NCBI GenBank assembly: GCA_947184155.2 | Contig: CAMXCT020002027.1 | Span: forward strand, 45,001-109,000 | Reading direction: 5' to 3' | Source of the DNA: Cladocopium goreaui | Taxonomy: Eukaryota > Sar > Dinophyceae > Suessiales > Symbiodiniaceae | Length of the DNA: 64,000 bases | Part shown: positions 37,101 to 47,190 of the stretch, piece after piece | How positions within the stretch are numbered: the first letter of the stretch is position 1 | How the letters are laid out: every line of letters begins with the position of its first letter | Notes under the pieces: model-generated | Seen by the model: the letters and a program-made list of their open reading frames with translations, nothing else | Told to the model about the DNA's origin: nothing | Databases searched by the model: none | Position numbers and translations under genes: made by a program

Positions 37101-40100
37101 CTACAAGAGTCTTACCCTCTGGTAAACTAACATAACTATGGAAAATCACAATTTTTAATGGGAAAATCAACTGTAAATGGTCATTTTCAATAGCTATGTC
37201 AGTTTACCAGAGGGTAAGCAAGGAAAACTTGGATTTACTGGTAAAAAAATGTGGGATGTCACCAAGAAAAGTAGGGTTTTAACCAAGAAAAGTCAGGAAT
37301 TCACCAAGAAAATGATGATAGCAATGGATGTCAATGGGATATACTGGTGATCTTTAAATATTGTTTGAGTAAGAAAATGATGTTTAGCATCCAACAATGA
37401 ACATGTTGGCCCAACATGGGGATATGATATGATAGGATGATATAGGATGGGGATTTGAGCAACAAAACGTTGTCATGTTAACCAAGCAAATGGTGATATA
37501 ATGGGTGTGTGGCCAGGAAAATAGACGGATAATGGCAATGGCAATGGTTAAGTTACCAAACAAATCCATCATTTAACCAATTATCCATCAGTATCCATCA
37601 TTATTCCAATATTAGGGACTGATATTAACCGTTGAATTATCCTGTATATGTGTTTCCATTATTGTCCATCATTGTTAATGAATGTTCATCATTATCCCAA
37701 TATCGTGATTATTATCCCAATGTGGGCATAATCTGGCTGAACTGAAGAATTCTTGAACCATATTATGGTTCCAATGGTGCACAACTGCCAGTCGACCATA
37801 TTGTGAAACAATGATGGGGATCAGTTGGCAGTTAGTATGATATTTTGTGGTGACAACATAATAAGATCTTTCATGACTTTGGACACTTCTGTCATGAAAG
37901 GTATATAGATACATATGGATGAATGTTAATTCATTTTTCTGGACAACGCAGCAACATGAACAGGGAAAGTGTTGGTGGTGGGAAATGCCACTGGAAATAG
38001 TGCAAAAATAACCTACCATGAATCATTAGGGGCTCAGTCTGAAATTCTGTTTTTTTTCTTATTGGTGGGTTGTCCATATAAGGTGAGGCCCCCCAGTACT
38101 AAGTTGGTTTGTTAATTCCATTACCCATAGATAAATCCCCCAAATTCCCCCAATAAACCCAACCGTTAATCAAATTCAAATTGTAACGTAGCTATCGATC
38201 TATTCCAGTGATATTCCGGGAGCTCACATCCCGGGGTACCCTCTGGTGACCTAACATAGCAATGGAAAATCATTTTTCATGGGAAAATCCACTATAAATG
38301 GCCATTTTCCATTGCTATGTTAGTTCGCCAGAGGGTACCCATGGGTACCTTCCGTGCGGATTCAGGTCCTGTCCGTGACTGCCGTGGTGCTCTTGGGCAG
38401 TGCCACCTTTCAGCAGCGGTGCTCCTTTCACGTTGGAGCCCACCATTCGGCGCGCTTCTGGAAGTTGTGGTTGAAGCCGCAGCTTGGTCAAGTTGTGGGA
38501 AATCGTTGCTGGTGGTTGGTGAGCATTGGATGTGTATGAATACATGTATACGTATTGTGTATATTTTATATATATACACCATATGCATGATATTATATAA
38601 TAGATGTATGTATATATATATATATAATGATATACAATATGTATATAATATGTTTATCATATATATATATATAAATACATATGTATACGTATGTATGTAA
38701 TGTAATGTGATGTGATGTGATGTGATGTAATGTAATGTAACGTAATGTATGATAATGTATGTATGTATTTGCATCTCTATATATCCCATATTTGGAGAAT
38801 CCAAGCTACTGTATCATGGATGAATATCACAGTAGAAAATATGTACTGTAAGCACTGCTTAAGGATCAAAGGTCAGCCAGGGAACACGAAGATGACGCCC
38901 AGTGAATGCAGTCAATTTCTCTTTCTAATATATTCTATGTTATTATCAAATACACATAATATCTACTGATCAGTTACCAAAGATCCAGGCACGTTTCCTC
39001 AGATTGGCCATGGCCCATCTCTTAGGCACGTCCTGTATGTTCACGCCTTCTGGCTGGGCAGCACCGCCAGTTGCTTTCTGCTCATCAGCCACGCCACCAG
39101 CTTCGCGGTGCTCTCGGCCTATTTCGATGGCATGCAGCGCCATGGCGGACCTCACTGTGACACTGGAATCATAAAAGGAATCATCCCTAAACAGCCTTGC
39201 CATCTGGTTATTTAACACAGAGCCATGGAAAATCACAATTTTTAAATATTTTTAAGAACGGTAAACCATCTACTGGTAGTTTCCCCTGGATAGGGAGATG
39301 TTAGCATAACTGCATGTCCCTAACTTGGCTGAATTCTGTGTCCATCCGGGTCGACCATCCCTTTGGCCGTACATCGTTACTGGGGGATGGGATTCGTCAG
39401 CCCGACATCTTGGAGCCACGGCGGGGTTGCCACCCCAAGAATACTCCCTTGAAATAATCAAACATAGCAATTGAAAATCCTACATCCACTGTTTTCATTG
39501 GGGTTTGCTAACTATCCGGCTGATTCTCCCATGATTCTCCACCGGGTTGGGCCGGGCCTCAGGTTCCTCTTCACTCGCACCATGGCCGCCATCCTAGAAG
39601 TCACCTCCAAGTTGGAACACGCCCTGCTTGCGCCTTGGAAATCAGAGATTTAAAGGGACCCTTTTCTTCGCGAGAAAACTCAAGATTTTACCAACATTAT
39701 ATTATAATCATATATATATATATATATTGATAGGGTGTGTAACTCCACTATGGGATTTGTTCTGGATGTCAATCACTCCAGTTGCCGGGACCTCACTTTG
39801 TGAAACTGAATGATACCGGTATGAATGGTGCTAAACATTGGCTGCGGTGAGGGAGCTCTCTTTTGTTGGACTTCAAGATTTTCCAGGCAAATTCTTTGGA
39901 CGATGCGACCCAAATGATTGACCTGATCTGTTTGTGGATCTCATTCATCCTGTCCATTGGGCTGCTTTCAATGATATCCTCTGGCAGTGCTCGACAGGTG
40001 CAACTGGCAGTTGGGAAGGCCTTCTGTGCCATTGCGGCCATCCACTGGCAACAGCATGCGCTGGGAGAAGAAGATTTGACGACCATCGGCAGCGTGCTTC

Positions 40101-41240
40101 CTTTGTTGCAGAGCCCCGGCTGTCGGATTTTGAGCCGTTTTTTCACTCGGTTTTGTGGCGATGGGAGTGGATCCGAATGGACTACATCATGGAAAACAAC
40201 TCAGACTTGGTGAATTTCTAGATTATATGCAGAATTAATGTTAAGATATGTTGAGTTATGTTAATTTGAATTTGCCCAGCTTCTTGTCCGCGAGAGTGCG
40301 GTGGTGGTTGGGATGCCTATTTTGAGACGAGCCCGAAGCCGTGGGTCCATAGGTTGCAGATAAGCAACCTATTTCCCAAACTTCACTCACTACCTACCCA
40401 GAACGTGGGGCCTCCAACAACTGTTGGGTGTATGGTGGATATGAATCACACCCGTTGGGTGAAACGAAGCCAAACAATTTATCAGGGCAGTCCGTACTGT
40501 GCAGAAAACGGACCCAGCAGTTTCCATAAATCAATTTAAATACCCCAAGTATCCCCAAGTAGTATATCCAACTGCAGATTACTATCCACCATAAGTCAAC
40601 AGTTTAGGAACAGAAACCAATTTAGAAACCTCTTTGATCAAGGTGCAACCATTTTGCATGGATAGTGTAGTCTTCATACTCCCCATTATCTCCCATCAAA
40701 TCCTTGTAGTCCATGCAGATTCCATAAATTATATCCTACAGTAGCATATCCCATGTTTTGTTGCCTTTACAGTACCAGATCCCCTGTAACTTTGTGGTGC
40801 CCCCTGAGAGAACGATGATGTTCTTGCCACCATAAATCTAACAGTTGTTGTACGTAGTGATATATAAACCAACGTGCACATCATAAATCAGGCACAGGTC
40901 ATAACTTTGACTAAATGCTCAGCTCCACCAAAACTGACCACAACTCAATCATATTCAATCTATGTTTCTTGCACATCTCAGAAATATACCATGACCCAAA
41001 CTTCCCTTAAATCTCTTGTTCCAAAACAGGAACTTGACCCAAGCTTCTCTGGGCGCCACCTTTTTTGGTGACCAGCTGCAACTGACACCCAGCGTTGTGA
41101 TTGCCGCTGCCTTGGCGCCTTTGGGGCTCTACCTGCTGGCACAGACCCCCGAGCGGCGGCGCGCTAGTCTGCGCAGGGCGTCGGCGTTGAGCGAAGCGGT
41201 GGCAGCGGTGGCAGCGGCAGCGCCAGGGGAGAAGGGATGA
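34175..41240 (+). CDS. Divergent drug/metabolite-transporter (NIPA/EamA-like) membrane protein
   Basis: NIPA-like members of the DMT superfamily are membrane proteins; several are linked to Mg2+ transport. Exons: 34175-34414 (helical, ends LAAPLVAVLSGASLPKLQ), 35097-35194 (APYWTKQGWWIGLLMDL), 36888-37047 (ATPLMAVELLVPLTAVAQLA), 38366-38491 (TM, VTAVVLLG), 39003-39156 (TM, FWLGSTASCFLLISHATS), 39563-39629, 39887-40111, 40112-40209 (WEWIRMDYIMENNSDL), 40280-40323 (LLVRESAVVVGMP), and 41030-41240 (LGATFFGDQLQLTPSVVI, then a basic Ala-rich tail and TGA). Phases match 34175 through 39003, 39563 to 39887, and 40112 to the stop. The xPYxxxxxWWxGLLM and GATFFGDxxxLTP patterns, each near a TM helix, are the reason for the family call. 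The 39003/39563 join and the frame change at about 40111 are unresolved; the donor at 40324 would be GA. An ATG at 34259 is a possible start. Confidence 0.55.
34209..34223 (+). other. Spliced-leader-like sequence
   Basis: GCCATTTAGCTCAAG resembles the 3' part of the dinoflagellate spliced leader (GCCATTTTGGCTCAAG) with one change and one missing base. Retroposed dinoflagellate genes can carry relic leaders. Here it lies inside an open reading frame near the start of the transporter-like gene, so it may be chance. Confidence 0.25.
34901..34984. mobile_element. Family A MITE, 5'-truncated
   Basis: The internal block (ctattgaaaatggcccattt) and right end (TTACCAGAGGGTA) are present; the left terminus is missing. 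Confidence 0.7.
35246..35348. mobile_element. Family B MITE
   Basis: CTGCTTGGTGCTTTGG and ACCACCAACCAG, 50 bp after an exon of the transporter-like gene. Confidence 0.78.
36648..36868. repeat. 12-bp tandem array (ataaccatagat)n
   Basis: About 15 copies of ataaccatagat are interrupted twice by acatgttata. The array lies directly before an exon of the transporter-like gene (acceptor at 36887). As 12 is a multiple of 3, the minus strand is open through it, giving a spurious Met-Val-Ile-Ser repeat ORF. Confidence 0.93.
37113..37216. mobile_element. Family A MITE
   Basis: TACCCTCTGGTAAAC and GTTTACCAGAGGGTA, 104 bp, intronic. Confidence 0.88.
38237..38337. mobile_element. Family A MITE
   Basis: TACCCTCTGGTGACC and GTTCGCCAGAGGGTA. 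It ends about 30 bp before the acceptor of the exon at 38366. Confidence 0.85.
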
Positions 41241-41629
41241 AACGCCGAAGCTGAGATTGAATCGCCAGGGCTGGAAGAAGTATGAAGAAGTTGAGGATCA
41301 GGTTTTTGGTGTTGCTTCAAAAGCGATGACTGCTCATATGTTCTGTCATTAAAAAAACAATAACATTGCTTCATGATGCTTCATGTAGTGTTGGATCAGA
41401 TTTTCAGATGATATTTGGGTGAGAAGTGGCCGAAGGCCCAAATTTCGTTGTGGACACAGCTTGACCTTGCTTTGCTGCTGAATCCACCATTTGAAACACT
41501 ACTTGGAAACTTGGAAAGGTGGATTCTGAAGAAGCCTGTTGATATTATTATTTCAACATTATACGTTAGTAAAACAACTACCTCTAATAATATACAATCT
41601 AGTAATATGATCTAATAATATATTTTATA

Positions 41630-41810
41630 TTATGTATTATGTATTATATATTATATCTTATATATTATATATATTATTTATTATATATTTTACATTATAT
41701 ATTATATATTATATATCATATTTTATATATTATATATATATTATATATTATATATTATATATTATATATTATATCTTATATATATAATATATATTTTATA
41801 ATATACACGT
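41630..41810. repeat. AT microsatellite block (tatattata)n
   Basis: About 180 bp of nearly pure A/T with tatattatatat periodicity. Confidence 0.9.
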
Positions 41811-41824
41811 GTTTCCATTTGCAG

Positions 41825-41914
41825 TATCCCTTAAGCAACGTCCAAGCTATCGTTTCTCTTTCTTATCTCGGGGCCAAATGAGCCCAGACGCCGAGATGCT
41901 GTGCACTGACAAAG
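41825..41914 (+). CDS. Coding exon of an unrecognised gene
   Basis: A strong acceptor (ttccatttgcag, ending 41824) and GT donor bound 90 bp in phase 1 to 1. The peptide reads SLKQRPSYRFSFLSRGQ, then MSPDAEMLCTDK. A possible continuation begins at 42824 (YNPTISQNGPWLRPHC, phase 1), but that island has a better-looking ATG frame, listed next. No family is recognised. Confidence 0.45.
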
Positions 41915-42039
41915 GTTCCATGGGGCCGGGCTGAAGCCAACCAATCTGGAAGTGGGAAAGCACTAACCAATGGAAAAAATAAAAACAAATGCAAAGACCA
42001 TTGGAAATAGAAATAGTATGACGTAATTCGTGGCATTCC

Positions 42040-42179
42040 CACGTCCATGTTGGTTGGTGGGTTCTGTTCGAGGGAATGATCCACAAAGTGACTCAATCCC
42101 ATCCCATGAACGAAAATAACTGTTCCGGGTTCGACTTTTGTGGGATCACAATCGAACGCCAGAACGATCGCAGTTGAAG
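42040..42179 (-). CDS. Candidate minus-strand exon
   Basis: On the minus strand a clear acceptor (ccatcccgtttgcag) precedes a frame reading AFDCDPTKVEPGTVIFVHGM, then GLSHFVDHSLEQNPPTN. This is among the better candidate exons on the minus strand. The + strand also has an open frame here (SQSNARTIAVEVCKRDGQQF) but without an acceptor. No family is recognised. Confidence 0.35.
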
Positions 42180-42295
42180 TCTGCAAACGGGATGGACAAC
42201 AATTTTCGGAGGCCTATCCTTATCCCAAAAAAAAACGGAACATCGGTCAGTGACGCCAAGTATGAGTGAGATATTATGAGATAGCATCTATATAG

Positions 42296-42402
42296 ATCCA
42301 TCTGGTAAACTAACATAGATGTGTGGAAACCCACCATTTGTAGACAAGTTTCCTTGGGAAATGATGGACTTTCCACACTTTTCATATGTGTACCCTCGGG
42401 TA
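42296..42402. mobile_element. Family A MITE, degenerate
   Basis: ATCTGGTAAACTAACATAG at the left and TACCCTCGGGTA at the right; the interior is partly rearranged. Confidence 0.6.
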
Positions 42403-42853
42403 GTTCTCTAACTTCAGTTTTTTTTGGGAGGTTTCCAAAAATGAGGGTACCCCCGAATCATGATGGAAAATCCATGAAAATCCTATGAAAATGGATGATG
42501 AATGGATGATTTGGGATAGCCCCACTGAAAAGGAAACCACCAATTTTCGGAACGCAACTCAGATCCTTTGGAGGTGACCCAGTGTGATCCAGTGTGTGTT
42601 TGTATGTTAATGTCATGGAATGTCATGTTATGCTATGTTATGCATTTATGTATGTATATAATACAATTACATATTAATTATATATAATAGTTATATATAT
42701 ATAATAGTTATATATATATATATAATAGTTATATATATATATAATATTATATATATATAATAATATATAATAATATATAATAATATATAATAATATAATA
42801 TATATAGTTTTTGTATGTACAGCGTATAATCCAACCATCTCTCAAAATGGGCC

Positions 42854-42979
42854 ATGGCTGAGGCCTCACTGCAAGAGCTCCGGAGATTGTGGCAGGATCG
42901 GAGGATCCAAGAAATTTCACCGATTTTCCATGGAGAAAATGACACCGATCTGTACCATTTAGCCTTTGGTTATGACTAA
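42854..42979 (+). CDS. Possible first coding exon of a new gene
   Basis: An ATG in a good context (gggccATGGCT) with an in-frame TAA 30 bp upstream opens MAEASLQELRRLWQDRRIQE, then ISPIFHGENDTDLYHLAFG, and reaches TAA inside a family-A element. A GT at about 42950 could be the donor. The charged, helix-like peptide looks genuine. An alternative reading of the same island follows the acceptor at 42823. Confidence 0.4.
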   Translation: MAEASLQELRRLWQDRRIQEISPIFHGENDTDLYHLAFGYD

Positions 42980-43091
42980 CGTAGCTATGGAAGCCATGGC
43001 CCATAGAAATAGATGATTTATGATGATTTATGATGATTTACCTATTCAACATGGTGATTTTCCATGGCTACGTCAAATAACCAGAGGCTAT
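42961..43091. mobile_element. Family A MITE, degenerate, with duplicated interior
   Basis: TTTGGTTATGACTAACGTAG at the left and AATAACCAGAGGCTA at the right, with three copies of atgatttatg inside. Confidence 0.65.
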
Positions 43092-43330
43092 AGTCAATGT
43101 GAATCTTACGTTAGAATACGTTAGAATGTTATAGTCCATGCTATAGAAGTTATTTTTTACTTCCTGAAAGTTTGAACTTTTCGCATGTCGAGGATTCGAC
43201 CATCCATGGGAATTTAAGCTATCAGAAATGGGGAGATGGACGAATCCATACAGCGATTCAGATCGACCTACAGACAGCGCTGGTTTCGGGGCCAAATCAT
43301 CCCATCCCGCAATTATATGCAATTATATGT

Positions 43331-43396
43331 ACAATGTGAGGCCCCAAGATAGCTAAGTTGGTTTATAACTCCAATAACTATGGGGCCTCACATTGT
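43331..43396. repeat. Short hairpin with 16-bp perfect arms
   Basis: ACAATGTGAGGCCCCA (43331-43346) and TGGGGCCTCACATTGT (43381-43396) enclose a 34-bp loop. A related half element (ggtgaggcccc, then aagttggtttgttaa) occurs near 38080. Confidence 0.85.
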
Positions 43397-43581
43397 ATAT
43401 TTTATTAAACCCCTAAGAAGGACCGCATTTTTTATTGAATAGATCCAACATGATCCAACACTAAACCAGAATTTCTTGTGGGTCGTATTCAGTATGAGGG
43501 GGAAGTGAGATTACCAACTTCACAAACACTGCAGAAGCCTCACGGCTGCTCTATCAAAATATAGTACTCCTATGCACATAG

Positions 43582-43621
43582 GAGGGCGGCCTGCGGCGCT
43601 GGTGGAATGGAAGCCTGCTAG
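43582..43621 (+). CDS. Short coding exon
   Basis: The acceptor cacatag ends at 43581 and the exon ends CTAG before GC at 43622 (an AG|GC donor). It reads GRPAALVEWKPA in phase 1 to 2. Length, GC content and donor type match other exons here; the gene is unidentified. Confidence 0.35.
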
Positions 43622-44839
43622 GCCCGGCCCACCGGACGAACGTTTCCCCTCCATTTTCCGACCAACCTCTTGGGGGGTTCCAAAAAGTCATGGGGAATTG
43701 CCGGTCACCATGGTTGTTTCAATGAATGATTTACTGGTCATCCATGGCTTGGATGATTTGGGGGGGAACCCCCATGACTTTGGAAACCTCATGAAACCTC
43801 TGCATCTCCTAGTCTTTGAAAAATCCTTTCCTGTCAGGTTTGGCCACATCTTTACCACAATCTGCGATTTGGCGAGGGGCCCCAGGGGCCCCATGGGGCC
43901 CCAGTCCATACGCGTCAAAGAAGATGTTTTTGGTTTCCCGCCAAATATGGTCTCGTCTCGTATTTTTGTTGTACATTCTTCTACATAGTCCTTGAAACCG
44001 CTTGGAGTTGATTCTGATGGTCATTCTCATCACGAAACCAAACGATGCACGCCTTTGTTTCGGACACAGAACCTGAACTCCAGAGAATTTTGGCATATTT
44101 GGGCACATGAAACAACCATAATTCAGAGATGTTCAGAGCAACAGAATTCCCATGGGATTTCGGTGCAAAAAGTCCCCAAAAGGACGGGTCAAAATTTGGA
44201 GAGGAGTACTGAGGTGGATGGTCTATGAGAACTCCAAGCAGGGCAGCTCAGAAATTGCCTGGTGGTTCAAACAAGTAGGAGTCACCAGGGTTTTAATAGG
44301 TGAATAATGAATAGATTGAGTATGATCAAATAATATCAAATAATTCAGCTTGGACTCTAATGATGGTTCTTATTGAGACCATGGTTAATCAATATTGATC
44401 CAATATTGATATTTATCAATATCGTTATGAAGATGATCCTCAACCAAACAAACATCGAGGAATTTAGAAATACATAAATTCGATCAGCAACTAATCATCA
44501 TGATTGTATGATAATCAAAACATAGAAATTGGATACAGCTACATGAAATAGAGACAACTAACCTATCATCCCGATATCATTTAGAATTGGGATGTCATCA
44601 ACCGACCATAGTATACATGGTCAACCTCAAGCCCCCCACACACGCAACTTTTCATGGGGTTTGAAAATTGGGTGCCCCCATTCTGCCAATTCAGTATCAT
44701 GAATTTATATGAATTATCATGTCTGAAGAAATTTTTTTTTGGACAATTCAGCAATGTGTTATTTTCAGGGTGTACCCCCTTTTTTGGATAAATCATATCA
44801 TGTTCTTTTTCAAACCATGCAAGATTGTGGATTTGGCAG

Positions 44840-45043
44840 AGGTCCTTCCTTCTTCCGGGGACCAATGAGGTGCGGCGGAAGATCGGGAGATGTCGGAGAT
44901 GGGCGTTTCTTCTTTCACCCAGGGTGGTTCACCTATTCACCTTTCGATTTTTGGTTGGGATTTCTCCCAGGCGAAACTTGACCTTTTGCAAGGGGGTGTT
45001 CTTCGACTCCAGCCATGATGTTTTGCAGCGAAACCTTGCATAG
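44840..45043 (+). CDS. Coding interval, probably one or two exons
   Basis: After the acceptor ggatttggcag the + frame is open for 67 codons to TAG at 45041-45043. The peptide is basic (NEVRRKIGRCRRWAFLLSP), then hydrophobic (VVHLFTFRFLVGI), and ends DSSHDVLQRNLA. Internal AG|GTGCGG (44869) and CAG|GC sites could split it. No family is recognised. Confidence 0.4.
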   Translation, partial: RSFLLPGTNEVRRKIGRCRRWAFLLSPRVVHLFTFRFLVGISPRRNLTFCKGVFFDSSHDVLQRNLA

Positions 45044-45129
45044 AAATCCGAGATGATAGCAAGATGCCCATCTACTGAAAGGCAAAACCCATAGGAAAAA
45101 CATGTAGCACAAGGATCTTTCTCATCCAG

Positions 45130-45231
45130 GGCTTTAGCTGGATTCCTATGGGTCCGGGGGAAGTTCAGCAGGCGGTGGTGAAGCAAAGTCCGCTGCTGAG
45201 AAGTGTTAATTCACCAGTGAGGAAGCGATGA
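45130..45231 (+). CDS. Probable terminal exon
   Basis: Acceptor tttctcatccag, then 33 codons in phase 0 to TGA at 45229-45231: GFSWIPMGPGEVQQAVVKQS, then PLLRSVNSPVRKR. An internal GTGAGG could instead be a donor (CCA|GTGAGG, about 45217). I take it as the end of the gene that includes the 44840 exon (inference). Confidence 0.45.
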   Translation, partial: GFSWIPMGPGEVQQAVVKQSPLLRSVNSPVRKR

Positions 45232-45683
45232 GCTAAGCTATGGCTGTCCATATCTATCCATCATATTCCATAATATTCCCCACAAGAAAATGCGGGAGCC
45301 GGCAAAGGAGCTACAACTTGAGTTTCCCATCTATGACCACCGAGCTACAATTGCCTTTGTTTGTCTACTTCTTTGGAATATAGCCAACAATAGTACAGGT
45401 TTACCAGGGCACGGTCGTCCTGGTCATTCTAAGAGCAAAGTACACCATATTTTGAATGAAAAGTTAGCGCATGTTTTTAGAAGTCGAAACTTACTTCACC
45501 TATACCATATCAACAGCGGATTGAACAAAACCTTACAACATGAACATCAAAGTGAGTATCAAAATAGGATACCGTATCCCAGAATGTGTTGATGGACATT
45601 CCAAAACTAAGAGTCATTTTCATTAAGTGCAATTAATACTGGAAAAAAACAACATCACAGATATGATCCCTGAATACTCATAC

Positions 45684-45898
45684 TACCCTCTGGTAAACTA
45701 TAACATAACTATGGAAAATCACCATTTTATAGCTGGGTAAAGTAAATCAACTATTTCTATGGCCATGATCATTATCATCTGGTAAACCAACACAACCTAA
45801 TTAATTTAATATATTTAATGGGTAAAATCATGGGTAAGTCAGCTATAAAATCTATTTCTATGGCCATTTTCAAGGGTTTTTTGTATTCCCAGAGGCTC
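45684..45898. mobile_element. Compound family A MITE
   Basis: It begins TACCCTCTGGTAAAC, contains a second internal start (atctggtaaaccaacac near 45778), and ends cccagaggct. It may be two overlapping or nested copies. Confidence 0.65.
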
Positions 45899-45922
45899 CT
45901 ACGAACTGATCTCGCCCGTTAG

Positions 45923-45996
45923 GATCTTTAGGCGCTGCGGGCGCTGCGGTGCTGGCATCCTTGGTGACGTCCTTGGAGGGGGGGGAAAAGTCGGCG
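45923..45996 (+). CDS. Coding exon with Ala/Gly-rich hydrophobic stretch
   Basis: After acceptor cgcccgttag, phase 1, the peptide reads SLGAAGAAVLASLVTSLEGG, then EKSA, and ends at a likely GC donor near 45997. It may be the N-terminal part of the gene at 47191-48987, but the phase does not match without another exon. Confidence 0.4.
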
Positions 45997-45999
45997 GCC

Positions 46000-47040
46000 G
46001 CATTACATTGTTATCGAAACACAATGAACAGTAATGGTTGGAAATAATATTAACAATGATTATTTCATGAATAACGGAATAACTTGGAATAACAACATAA
46101 TAATGGTTATGAATTATTCAATTCATGTCAATTATATATTAATTATTCAATGATTATTCATATGATAATGGTGAATACGTATAGAAAAGTAAATCACCAT
46201 CACCACCATATTTGTTTGGGTATCAGCAATGATTGTGTTACCATTGTTTTACCATGTTTACTGTTTACGCTTTCTATTTGGGACCCCTTCAAAAGAATGC
46301 GGGGGTCCTTTTAGACTGAGACATCCCCGTGATGCTGTCATGATCACATAGCGATTCCCAGCCATCTCCTTAGATGTTCATTTTTTTCAGGGATAACCAC
46401 TAGAAGTAAATGATAATGATACTACATTAACGACAACCATGTCCTAACATGTTTTATAGAACTAGGATGAGTCATAGCACATAGATAACCATTGAGATTA
46501 CCACCTAATTATTACATCACCGCTAGAAGTTCAAGCAACTGAGCAGCTCTTCTAAGCGCCACTGAGGTGACGACCTTCCTTCTGAATCCGTTGGATGTCA
46601 TGAAGAGCCAAGTGCAGGCGTCAGGGAGAACGTGACAAAAACACAGTTGATTCGTAGGGTCTTACATGGTCCTGTTGGGATGACGTGACAGAAATCAGAT
46701 GTTGATGAAATGTTGATGTTTGGAGGATCCTTAGACGTATTAAACCATATTTAAACCATATGAAGCCCCAAGAAATCATAAGAAATCCCAGTTATTTTGC
46801 CATATGTGGCGCCTCTTTGGGACTGATGCGCGTGAGAGAAAAGGGAAATCTTTGAAGTTGCCATGTCGATCACGATCGAAACCGCCCGGTGCACAATCAG
46901 TTCACTACCCAAAGCTTCTTTTTTGGGGGGGCTGGAGGGACCCCCAAATCACCCAAAACCACTGTTCAAGAATTCGAGCATTTTTGCGCATTGAAACCTA
47001 TTGAACCTTAACAATGATTTGGAATAGCCCGAACTTTTCA
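46000..47040. other. Gene-free interval
   Basis: About 1 kb of AT-rich DNA with 'gaataatgg' and 'attattcaa' phrases (46030-46170) and a short stretch near 46805-47005 whose 66-codon + frame (WRLFGTDARERKGKSLKL) has no acceptor or recognised domain. In the exon model this is intron. Confidence 0.4.
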
Positions 47041-47042
47041 GA

Positions 47043-47100
47043 TACCCTCTGGTAACATTTTGCGAACTGGAAAATCACCATCTTAACAGGTAAATCCAGC
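47043..47100. mobile_element. Family A MITE, 3'-truncated
   Basis: TACCCTCTGGTAACATTTTG and the internal aaaatcaccatcttaacagg block; no matching right end was found before the exon at 47191. Confidence 0.6.
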
Positions 47101-47190
47101 AAATTTAGATAAATTTAGATAAATTGAGCAGCCTAAATCTGGTCAATCAACTATAAATCCGGTAATTCAACTATGAACGGCTGCGCCCAG

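Noticed and set aside
36651..37170. Minus ORFs with Met-Val-Ile-Ser or Tyr-Gly-Tyr-Ile repeats
   Set aside because: They come from the 12-bp ataaccatagat array, and the overlapping exon at 36888 is much better on +.
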